Assembly (NCBI GenBank): GCA_964458545.1
Contig: CAYWJF010000007.1
Coordinates: 1-43,331 of the forward strand
DNA: 43,331 nt
Direction of reading: 5' to 3'
Source: JAYFNU01 sp964458545
GTDB lineage: Bacteria; Bacillota; Clostridia; Oscillospirales; Ruminococcaceae
In this document: positions 34,074 through 40,908 of the stretch, piece by piece
Position numbering within the stretch: the stretch's first letter is position 1
Layout: each line of letters opens with the position of its first letter
The notes under the pieces: generated by a model
The model's input: only the letters and a program-made list of their open reading frames with translations
What the model was told of the DNA's origin: nothing
Database searches by the model: none
Program-made: the position numbers and the translations under genes

Positions 34074-34105
34074 AAACAACAGATTATAATGAGGAGTTTT
34101 AGCAT

Positions 34106-34465
34106 ATGAAACTTATTGAAATACTTGAGCCTGATTTCAGCTTTGAGGACGAGCGCGGAAGTCTCGTTCAGCTCGTGCGCGAGGGCTATCGTCAGGTAAA
34201 CGTGGTACGCTCAAAGAAAGGCTCTTTCCGTGGTGGGCATTACCACAAGCTGACTAAGGAAGCCTTCTATGTAGTGGAGGGCTCTTTCATACTTGAAGCG
34301 GAGAAGGACGGCGTTAAGGAAGCGCGGACCTTTTCAAGCGGCGAAATGTTTTTGGTTAACGAGTATATCGTCCACAGCTTCAGCTACCTCGAGGATTCTA
34401 TACTTGTAAGTATGTACAATAACGGAGTGGAATACGGCGACGATAAGGATATCTTCAGCAAATAA
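34106..34465 (+). CDS. Small cupin-domain protein of the heptose cluster
   Basis: A 119-residue single cupin. The metal-ligand pattern is complete: His45 and His47 in GGHYHKLTKEAFYVVEG, Glu52 and His90. It resembles cupins found beside sugar-nucleotide genes and may isomerise or epimerise a keto-sugar nucleotide, but RmlC-type epimerases lack this metal set, so the chemistry is open. The ATG follows GAGGAG by nine bases. It is separated from gmhA by the repeat array and may be expressed by read-through; no promoter is clear in the short visible stretch before it. Confidence 0.75.
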   Translation: MKLIEILEPDFSFEDERGSLVQLVREGYRQVNVVRSKKGSFRGGHYHKLTKEAFYVVEGSFILEAEKDGVKEARTFSSGEMFLVNEYIVHSFSYLEDSILVSMYNNGVEYGDDKDIFSK

Positions 34466-34478
34466 AACAGAACAAACG

Positions 34479-34509
34479 ATGAGCCCCCGTGAATATCACG
34501 GGGGCTCAT
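34479..34509. terminator. Bidirectional hairpin after the cupin gene
   Basis: A 14-bp perfect stem (ATGAGCCCCCGTGA with TCACGGGGGCTCAT) around ATA. T-tracts are poor on both sides, but position between convergent genes and stem strength support a terminator. Confidence 0.8.
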
Positions 34510-34512
34510 TTA

Positions 34513-36261
34513 CTATGCCTCTTTTGTTTTATCGAGAAGTCTTGTCAGCCATTCAAGGAAGGGCTCGCCGCCATAAACAAGGAAGATAAGCCCTACCGCG
34601 CCCGCGGGCGCGAGATACAAAAGATATGTACCGATACAGAAGCTTGAAACCTCAATATATGAAATCATCACTATTCGAAGAAGCACCGAAAGCAGTACGC
34701 CAAATATAGCCACGCAAAGCAAGCCGCCGCTTGTAAACTTCTTCTCCTTAAGCTCAAAAACCGTCTTTTTAATATCAGCGAGCAGTCGCTTGAAGCCGAA
34801 GAAGATAAGGAACCAAACAAGTAATCTGTAAAGCCACGTTATGAACACAAAGGCAATCTCCGCCGCGATATGCCACGGGTAATAGTCCGCCTCGCTTGTA
34901 CCCGCCTTCGCAGAATAGCTTGCGCGGGTAAGGGTAAAGTCTGAATATACCTTCGCTTGCTCGGGCGTTGCGTAGCTAAGCTCGGCGAGCGACGAGGTCT
35001 GTTCAAATAGCACGAGCGTTTTTAAAGAATTCAATATCTCCTTAACCGTTTCGCCGAAATAGATGCTGTCGTACGGCATAAGGGTCGCGCTCAAACCCGA
35101 AAGAAGTCCGCCCTTTGTAAGCTCCAACCTGCCGTTTTCACTCGCTTCGGTAAGCTCGGCGGTAACCCTTTTATAGAACTCCTCCGCCTTCTTAGCCGTG
35201 TCGGCTTCGCCGCTTTCATATGCCGCGCGGCGCACCGCCCATATCACCCCCGCGCTGTTGTACTCGCCCGCTTCTGCGCCCGCCGAATAATCTCTGTGGT
35301 ATTCGTCGCTGCTTAGATACGGTTCAAGCTTCGCAAGCGACGGCGACGCTTCATATAGCTTGCTAAGCGTTTCCTCGCAAACCAAAACGTGTTTATGCGG
35401 TATGTCCGTGTCGGCGCGCACCATAAGCGCCATAGCCTCTTTAAATTCGGCTGAGGTGTAATCGCTTATTACGAAGCGCCCGTAGTATCTATTGTTCATA
35501 GCCTTGTAAGCGCTCGTGCAGACAAAGAACACCGCCACGCCAACAAGCGGAATTAAAAGACGAAGAAGCGTCTTCTTTGCGCCTTCCTTTTTGCAAACGG
35601 CAAAGATAGAATAGATTAATACCGCGCAGACACCGAAGGGAAGTATCCACACCGCGTCGTCCTTAGTAAGCCACGAAAGTCCCAAACCAAGTCCCGCCGC
35701 AAGCGAGTAAGCGACGGTGGACTTTATCGCGTCCTCTATTCTTAGAAGGACACCTATAACGCCCGCGAAGAAGAGCAGGCAGAGCGACGGGTAGATATTG
35801 TCTATATATACCCTTGTCGTAAAGGTCGCAAAGCTATAGGGTGAAAACCACAGTATAAGGAACGCCGCCAAGCGGTAGAGCCTGTTTTTCAGCTTCGGCG
35901 AAAGGGCGTTCATCATAACAATACAGCCGACAAGGTACAAAAGCTGACCGCCGATAAGGTACGGGATATGAAGCAGGTTTAAAAGCCAGAGCCATACGGC
36001 GAAAAACATATGCTTCGCCATAGCGCACCAGCTGTATGCGCCGAGCCATTCGCCGTTTTTGATACTGTTCGCGGCGGCAAACATCAGCTCATCGTCTATC
36101 GGCGCGGCTGAGGGGTAAATCTGTATCATCTGGAAGCCGACGAGAAATATCTTTATAAGTATAGCCGCCGTCAAAAGAAGAAGGAACTTTCTTCTGTCCA
36201 AGTCAGCCGTAAGCACGGACCTTATCGCAGGTAACAGCTTTGTTTTTTTACTCTTATCCAA
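34513..36261 (-). CDS. Multi-spanning membrane protein, GT-C-type glycosyltransferase candidate
   Basis: 582 residues with about nine or ten hydrophobic helices: one at 27-47, a block 90-260, then a 190-residue soluble segment (about 270-460) and a C-terminal block 465-565. The first outer loop has PIDDELMFAAANSIKNGEWLG, recalling the acidic catalytic loop of polyprenyl-phosphate-dependent GT-C enzymes. No family name can be assigned with certainty. The start is TTG 36261, seven bases after GGGGAG. Lying next to the heptose operon it could transfer a lipid-linked sugar outside the membrane; that is inference. Confidence 0.65.
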   Translation of the reverse strand: MDKSKKTKLLPAIRSVLTADLDRRKFLLLLTAAILIKIFLVGFQMIQIYPSAAPIDDELMFAAANSIKNGEWLGAYSWCAMAKHMFFAVWLWLLNLLHIPYLIGGQLLYLVGCIVMMNALSPKLKNRLYRLAAFLILWFSPYSFATFTTRVYIDNIYPSLCLLFFAGVIGVLLRIEDAIKSTVAYSLAAGLGLGLSWLTKDDAVWILPFGVCAVLIYSIFAVCKKEGAKKTLLRLLIPLVGVAVFFVCTSAYKAMNNRYYGRFVISDYTSAEFKEAMALMVRADTDIPHKHVLVCEETLSKLYEASPSLAKLEPYLSSDEYHRDYSAGAEAGEYNSAGVIWAVRRAAYESGEADTAKKAEEFYKRVTAELTEASENGRLELTKGGLLSGLSATLMPYDSIYFGETVKEILNSLKTLVLFEQTSSLAELSYATPEQAKVYSDFTLTRASYSAKAGTSEADYYPWHIAAEIAFVFITWLYRLLVWFLIFFGFKRLLADIKKTVFELKEKKFTSGGLLCVAIFGVLLSVLLRIVMISYIEVSSFCIGTYLLYLAPAGAVGLIFLVYGGEPFLEWLTRLLDKTKEA

Positions 36262-36289
36262 CTTTTTCTCCCCTGTCGGTTTGTTGCGG

Positions 36290-37609
36290 TTACTTTACTA
36301 TTTCGTAAACTTTGTCCAGCGCGTCAGCGCTTTCACATGGTATGTCGGGCATAACCAGCTCGCCTACCTTGCTGTTGTCTACGCGGGTAAAGTCTTTAAT
36401 AGATACTGAAAAATAGATATGCGCGTTCGGCGTCATAAAGATTGCTATATCTCCGTAGCCTGAAGGGTCATTCCCGGGCGCGACACCTACAATCTTTCCT
36501 ATTCCGTTATCCTTAGTATACTCAGCGAACATCATAGCTGAGCTAAAGCTGACGTTCGAAGTAAGTATATATAAATCGCCATTAAAGGTAAGCTCATCAA
36601 ATCTGTTGTTCTTGTTATAGCAAGGCTTGTCGCTACCGAACATAAGCGGACCAACCCTAATTTTAGAACCCTCGGTATAGAAACCATCAATATCAAGATA
36701 ACGGTAGAAGTGGTTAATAACCGAGGAGTTTCCGCCGCCGTTATCTCTAATGTCCACCGCTATATTCTCAATTCCGTTCTCCTTAACCTCGGTAAAGAAA
36801 TCCTTAACCGTGCTTTTATATTCGCTATTATTTCTGCAAGAGGTAAGGGTGAGAATACCGAGTGAGTTTTCTTTATCTATCTCGTAGTAAACAAAGGAAG
36901 CTCCGCCATCATTCCCAAAATCCGAATTATAGTAGGCGTCGTATTCGTCGTAGCTTACGAAGTCCTTCGCGTAGTAGGTTAAGTCCTCAATATTTCCGTT
37001 CTCGTCCTCATAGGTATAGGTAACGCCGTCGTTTACGTCGATACCGAGGAACGCGAGCCCATCGTCCCGCGAGAGAAGCCACATCATACGCTCTAAGCCG
37101 TAGTCCTCACTTTCAAAAGAAAAAAGGTCTTTGTTCTTCTCGAACAGCTCGCCCATATCCATACCGTTAATCTCGTTGACCCTTTTGCCTAAAGCCCTAT
37201 TCTCATAGGTGTAAAGCATATATCGGGTGTTGTGCTCGGTGACATACGCGCCCGTGTGTCCGTCGCGCATAGAAGCGAGTATTCGCTCTATAGCCTGATG
37301 CAGCTCGTTTACCGTCACCTCGTCCTTTAGCTTCGCCGTCTCACGCTCATAGGCGCTTTGAAATTCAGGCGCCATTCCTTTAATACAAGCTGGGTGTACC
37401 TTGCCGACAAGAAACATTACATAGTCAATATCGCGCAGAGCCTCTTCTTTAGTGAGCGTCTCATTATAAGCGAGTGTCGGCACGTTTTCTTTTTTGTTCT
37501 GTAGAAAGTACGGGTTAAACACCGTACCGCCGATAACGCAGAGAAGCAAAACCGCGACGCCTACCCAAATAAGCGTCTTCTTCCAGCGCTTCATTTTTTT
37601 CTTTTCCAT
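36290..37609 (-). CDS. Membrane-anchored S41-family peptidase-like protein
   Basis: 439 residues: basic N-terminus, one membrane helix about 13-33, then an extracytoplasmic domain. SMRDGHTGAYV (113-123) and VDIRDNGGGNSSV (285-297) are S41 (tail-specific protease/tricorn-like) motifs. The likely nucleophile is Ser356 or Ser357 in TSNVSFSSAMMFAEY. No PDZ domain is obvious. It probably cleaves extracytoplasmic peptides; the target is unknown. The ATG follows CGGAG. It has a promoter-like TTGCTT/TATACT upstream and lies 28 bases before the GT-C gene, so the two may be co-transcribed. Confidence 0.82.
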   Translation of the reverse strand: MEKKKMKRWKKTLIWVGVAVLLLCVIGGTVFNPYFLQNKKENVPTLAYNETLTKEEALRDIDYVMFLVGKVHPACIKGMAPEFQSAYERETAKLKDEVTVNELHQAIERILASMRDGHTGAYVTEHNTRYMLYTYENRALGKRVNEINGMDMGELFEKNKDLFSFESEDYGLERMMWLLSRDDGLAFLGIDVNDGVTYTYEDENGNIEDLTYYAKDFVSYDEYDAYYNSDFGNDGGASFVYYEIDKENSLGILTLTSCRNNSEYKSTVKDFFTEVKENGIENIAVDIRDNGGGNSSVINHFYRYLDIDGFYTEGSKIRVGPLMFGSDKPCYNKNNRFDELTFNGDLYILTSNVSFSSAMMFAEYTKDNGIGKIVGVAPGNDPSGYGDIAIFMTPNAHIYFSVSIKDFTRVDNSKVGELVMPDIPCESADALDKVYEIVK

Positions 37610-37668
37610 AAATGCTCCGAAGTATATATTGTATTAATATAATAAAGCAAGACGTATTTATTTGCAAC

Positions 37669-37698
37669 ACAAAAGACCCGCAAAAGCGGGTCTTTTGT
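37669..37698. terminator. Terminator of the GntR-ABC operon
   Basis: A 13-bp perfect stem, ACAAAAGACCCGC with GCGGGTCTTTTGT, around AAAA; the minus-strand side ends in TCTTTTGT. It lies just past the permease stop. Confidence 0.88.
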
Positions 37699-37707
37699 TC
37701 GGTGCGC

Positions 37708-38487
37708 TTATTTTGCCGTGCCTGTAATAATCGCTGCGCGCTGGACTATGAACCAGTTAATAATTGCCGTAATAATGCCCATTGATAAGAGTACAACTAT
37801 TGCTCCCGTCGGATTTGAGGCGAAGTTAAGGACGCTTTGAAGCGCTCTTCCGAGCCAGTCAAACCAGCCGAATGCTGATATTGAAATGGGGATAAGAATT
37901 AATAACAGTATAGGCGTTCCCACACCGACGACTATCTTCATAATCTTGCTAAGTCTTAAGAACACGAGCGAAATAAGCATTCCGCCGCAACTTACGAGGA
38001 AGAAGAGCGCGGTCATAAAGAGAACCGCCTTTATATGCTCCACAAACGGCATACCGACCGTGTCAATACTCTCAAACATTAGCTCGTATAGGTCGGTGAA
38101 GTTTAACCCCTGCTTGTTCTTGGAAAGCTCGGCAAAGAAATATATTGAAGTTTCGCCGAATACGGCAAAAACAAAGGAAATTAAGAGGTTGGTTATGAAC
38201 TCAGAGAGGATAGCTGTTTTTCTTCCCACGCCATTTTGTATGAGAAGACGAAGGTTTTCTCTAATGGTGACAATACCGAGAACAAACATCGCTATCGCAG
38301 CGGAGAAGGTGAAGCCCGAAAAACCCGCTACTATGTTTATCAGCTCGCCGTTTGATTCTACCTTAAATACTAAAACGCTGAAATAGGTAAGCAGCTCTAT
38401 TGAAAGCATTACAGCGCAAAAGCCAAGTATTCCTGAGTAGTTGGCTTTTATATCCCGCTTAATTACGGAACCAAGTTTACTAATCAT
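37708..38487 (-). CDS. ABC transporter permease of a YtrA-type locus
   Basis: 259 residues with six predicted membrane helices (about 19-41, 56-78, 104-126, 153-178, 186-208, 224-246). It has the size and layout of a small ABC-2 exporter permease. The segment LLIQNGVGRKTAILSEF, between helices 2 and 3, is typical of such permeases. It starts 1 base after the ATPase stop, with GGAGG upstream. Substrate unknown; YtrA-controlled exporters elsewhere respond to cell-envelope stress or peptide antibiotics. Confidence 0.82.
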   Translation of the reverse strand: MISKLGSVIKRDIKANYSGILGFCAVMLSIELLTYFSVLVFKVESNGELINIVAGFSGFTFSAAIAMFVLGIVTIRENLRLLIQNGVGRKTAILSEFITNLLISFVFAVFGETSIYFFAELSKNKQGLNFTDLYELMFESIDTVGMPFVEHIKAVLFMTALFFLVSCGGMLISLVFLRLSKIMKIVVGVGTPILLLILIPISISAFGWFDWLGRALQSVLNFASNPTGAIVVLLSMGIITAIINWFIVQRAAIITGTAK

Positions 38488-38488
38488 T

Positions 38489-39343
38489 TTATTTATCCTC
38501 CTTATTCATAAGAGCGATAAAGTAGTCCTGCAGCGGCACAACACCGACTTCAAGCGTCGAGGGAACCTTATTGGGTGCCGCACCCTCTATACAAACGGTG
38601 CTGAGACCGCCGATACCAGCTGTTGAAATAACCGCCTTGCCGCGCGAGAATTCCTCTACCGCCGACGCAGGACCCGATACCGAGTAGCACCCCTTAGTGA
38701 GCGTTTCAGCCTCTACGTCCTTAATAATCCTTCCGTCCTTGATAATTACGGCGTATTCTATAATCTTCGCTATCTCCTGAATCAGGTGGGTAGAAACGAT
38801 TATTGTCGAGGGTCTTTCGCTGTATTTTTCGATAAGCGTCTTATAGAACAAATCTCTGTGAATGGCGTCAAGCCCCAGCACGGGCTCGTCAAGCAGTATG
38901 TACGGCGCGTTTACCGAAAGCGCCATAATTAGACGGAATATCGAGGCATAGCCTGTTGAAAGGGAGATAACCTTCTTCTTAAGCTCAAGACCGAATTTTC
39001 CCGCGAGCTCCTTTGCGTAGGCTTCGTCAAAATCGGGATAAAAATATTTAGCTTCCTCAAACGCCTTCTTTACCCGCATAGTGTCGGGATAAAGATTTAG
39101 TTCGCCCTGCATAAACACTCTCCCGAGCGCCCTGTCGTTATTCTCTACGCGCTCGCCGTCAACTAACACCTCGCCGTCGCTTGAAAATATCCTATTTGTA
39201 ATAAGGTTAAGCATAGTGCTTTTACCAGCGCCGTTGTTGCCGAGAAGTCCGTATATTCTGTTTTCCTCAAAGGTAACGCTCACGTTATCGAGCGCCGTGG
39301 TCGCGCCGAAGCGCTTTGTTACATTCTTAAGCTCTATCGACAT
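38489..39343 (-). CDS. ABC transporter ATP-binding protein
   Basis: 284 residues. Walker A GNNGAGKST (35-43), Walker B YILLDEP (148-154) and switch His186 (STHLIQE) are intact. The signature motif is degenerate, LSTGYA (128-133) in place of LSGGQ, as seen in ATPases of small YtrA-type exporters. The ATG follows AGGAAG and overlaps the regulator gene by 17 bases. It pairs with the permease downstream. Confidence 0.92.
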   Translation of the reverse strand: MSIELKNVTKRFGATTALDNVSVTFEENRIYGLLGNNGAGKSTMLNLITNRIFSSDGEVLVDGERVENNDRALGRVFMQGELNLYPDTMRVKKAFEEAKYFYPDFDEAYAKELAGKFGLELKKKVISLSTGYASIFRLIMALSVNAPYILLDEPVLGLDAIHRDLFYKTLIEKYSERPSTIIVSTHLIQEIAKIIEYAVIIKDGRIIKDVEAETLTKGCYSVSGPASAVEEFSRGKAVISTAGIGGLSTVCIEGAAPNKVPSTLEVGVVPLQDYFIALMNKEDK

Positions 39344-39710
39344 CTTCCTTATATCCTCTCATCATCATTTCTTTTAGCTCCTCAGCGCTTACGCCGAGGT
39401 TCTTCGCTTCCCGTACAACGGGCTTAATCAGCTCGTCGTAGAAGCCTTCCTTTCTGCTTTTCACAAGCTTTTCCCTTGCGTCTGCCGCAACAAACATACC
39501 CAAACCTCTTTTCTTATACAAAAGTCCCTTGTCAACGAGAATATTTACGCCCTTTAGCGCCGTAGCGGGGTTGATTTTATATTCAACCGAGAATTCCGTT
39601 ATCGACGGTATCTGGCTTTCCTCTGGATAAGCTCCGTTTAGAATTCCGTTTTCAAGGAGAGACGCTATTTGAAGAAATATTGGCTTTTCTTCGTTAAGGT
39701 TACTATTCAA
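39327..39710 (-). CDS. GntR-family regulator, YtrA subfamily
   Basis: 127 residues: N-terminal winged helix (about 8-75, with PIFLQIASLLENGILNGAY and KINPATALKGVNILVDKGLLYKK) and a short C-terminal helical region instead of a ligand-binding domain, as in the YtrA group. It likely represses its own operon through the inverted repeat at 39737-39762. Start is TTG 39710, eight bases after GGAGG. Confidence 0.9.
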   Translation of the reverse strand: MNSNLNEEKPIFLQIASLLENGILNGAYPEESQIPSITEFSVEYKINPATALKGVNILVDKGLLYKKRGLGMFVAADAREKLVKSRKEGFYDELIKPVVREAKNLGVSAEELKEMMMRGYKEDVDRA

Positions 39711-39736
39711 ACAATTCTCCTCCTTTTGGTGCTTTG

Positions 39737-39762
39737 GTTAGTTACTGTAGTAATTAACTAAC
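39737..39762. promoter_or_regulatory. Operator of the GntR/ABC operon
   Basis: Inverted repeat GTTAGTTA (39737-39744) and TAACTAAC (39755-39762), 10 bases between arms. It lies immediately downstream of the -10 box, over the transcription start, as expected for autorepression. Confidence 0.8.
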
Positions 39763-39765
39763 AAG

Positions 39766-39794
39766 ACTATACCACCCGTAAGAAGCTTTGTCAA
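39766..39794 (-). promoter_or_regulatory. Promoter of the GntR/ABC operon
   Basis: Perfect TTGACA (39789-39794) and TATAGT (39766-39771) on the minus strand, spacer 17 bases. Confidence 0.85.
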
Positions 39795-39857
39795 CACTTT
39801 TTCAAAAATATTTTTTTGCAAAAGGCGTTGTTTTAATAAGCTGCTTGAAGGGTACAA

Positions 39858-39885
39858 AAAAGAGCGGGCATCTGCCCGCTCTTTT
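39858..39885. terminator. Terminator after the XRE-linked membrane protein gene
   Basis: A 12-bp perfect stem, AAAAGAGCGGGC with GCCCGCTCTTTT, around ATCT; on the minus strand it is followed by further T. Confidence 0.9.
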
Positions 39886-39901
39886 CGTTTTGATTTTAAG
39901 C

Positions 39902-40348
39902 TTAAATCTTTTTTCTAAGTATGCACTGCGCTACCAAAAGGGTAATAACGGTGACATACATACTGCCTATTGCAATTAGCGCGGGCATTACATAACCTAA
40001 GCCGATAAAGACGAACGCCATAATTACGTCGCAGATTATTGCCGCGAAATACGCCGCACAGCAGGAGCTCCTTCTAATAAGAACGTTTCGTTCGTCGGTA
40101 GCCTCAATCATCTGCTCCTTCTTCTTATCCTTTGGGGTAAGCGCGTTAACAATCAAGCACACAACAGAAATTAACAGGAGGGTTCCGCCGAAGCCGGTGC
40201 AGTAGCCCATAAACATATCGTTCCCCGCGCTTACCGTTTCGGGCAAGCCGAACATTCCCACAAGACCGAACGCGCAGGTAGCCGCGCCGACAAGTCCCGC
40301 AATTATGAGATAAATCTTTTTTTCCTTGCAATTCATAGCTTTAAACAT
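39902..40348 (-). CDS. Small four-helix membrane protein paired with an XRE regulator
   Basis: 148 residues with helices about 12-34, 48-68, 94-116 and 120-142. The cytoplasmic loop between helices 2 and 3 is charged and has ATDERNVLIRR, similar to the DERN motif in DUF2178-type proteins that often accompany YozG-like XRE regulators. Its start lies 5 bases after the XRE stop, with GAGGAG upstream. It may sense or respond to an envelope signal; no function is known. Confidence 0.75.
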   Translation of the reverse strand: MFKAMNCKEKKIYLIIAGLVGAATCAFGLVGMFGLPETVSAGNDMFMGYCTGFGGTLLLISVVCLIVNALTPKDKKKEQMIEATDERNVLIRRSSCCAAYFAAIICDVIMAFVFIGLGYVMPALIAIGSMYVTVITLLVAQCILRKKI

Positions 40349-40353
40349 TTTTC

Positions 40354-40548
40354 TTACTCCTCATAAATAAATATTTCTTCTACGCTCATACTAAAATAGC
40401 GAGCGATTTTAATGGCAAGTATTATCGAGGGATTGTATCTTCCGCCCTCAAGGGAGCTTATCGTCTGGCGCGAGACCTCGAGTGCCTCAGCCAGCTCGTC
40501 CTGCTTTATTCCCCTTGCCTTTCGTATCTCTTCAAGACGGTTATTCAA
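40354..40548 (-). CDS. XRE-family helix-turn-helix regulator (YozG-like)
   Basis: 64 residues consisting of the helix-turn-helix alone (IKQDELAEALEVSRQTISSLEGGRYNPS is the DNA-binding core, about 19-46). Such minimal XRE proteins usually repress their own operon with a membrane-protein partner. The start is TTG 40548 with GAGGTG five bases upstream. The palindrome array between it and its promoter is the probable binding region. Confidence 0.88.
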   Translation of the reverse strand: MNNRLEEIRKARGIKQDELAEALEVSRQTISSLEGGRYNPSIILAIKIARYFSMSVEEIFIYEE

Positions 40549-40622
40549 TTCTTCACCTCAAATAGTATTAAATAGATTTCCGACACAGCGCGCGTTCTGT
40601 GACGAAGATGAAAAGCGCTATT

Positions 40623-40672
40623 GTAAAGGACGCTTTACGATGGAAAGCGCTTTTTGTAAAGCACGCTTTACA
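40623..40672. promoter_or_regulatory. Palindrome array, likely XRE operators
   Basis: GTAAAG-GACG-CTTTAC (40623-40638) and TGTAAAG-CACG-CTTTACA (40655-40672) have centres 33 bp apart, about three helical turns, on the same DNA face. A shorter perfect palindrome, AAAGCGCTTT (40644-40653), lies between them. A related half-site CTTTACA lies further upstream near 40712. Confidence 0.75.
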
Positions 40673-40678
40673 TTTATT

Positions 40679-40706
40679 ATAATACACCACTTTTCTTAAA
40701 TGTCAA
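40679..40706 (-). promoter_or_regulatory. Promoter of the XRE/membrane protein operon
   Basis: Perfect TTGACA (40701-40706) on the minus strand with TATTAT (40679-40684) at 16 bases, or TATAAT (40676-40681) at 19 bases. The transcription start falls in or next to the second operator. The rest of the gap, 40715-40860, holds nothing I recognise. Confidence 0.65.
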
Positions 40707-40864
40707 GTGTCCTTTACATATTTTTAAAATTTTTGCTTTAATATAAAGTGCCCGTTGCTTTTACAGTCTGGTGGGTTATCCCCGTTACTGTGTTTGGTTG
40801 TTCTGCGTTAGCATAAAGAAAGTTTATTATACTTTTCGTGCGGCTTCATTCTATATAGCGCAAA

Positions 40865-40888
40865 AAGCGGGCGCAAACGCGCCCGCTT
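40865..40888. terminator. Terminator of the DUF2207 gene
   Basis: A 10-bp perfect stem, AAGCGGGCGC with GCGCCCGCTT, around AAAC, followed by T on the minus strand. Confidence 0.88.
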
Positions 40889-40908
40889 CTAAGAAATCTA
40901 TTTGATTA

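Noticed and set aside
34106..34465. RmlC-type dTDP-sugar 3,5-epimerase for the cupin
   Set aside because: Too short, and it carries a complete HxH-E-H metal set that RmlC lacks; only a general cupin call is supported.
40715..40860. Small RNA or gene in the gap before the DUF2207 terminator
   Set aside because: No promoter-terminator pair, conserved structure or ORF could be supported.
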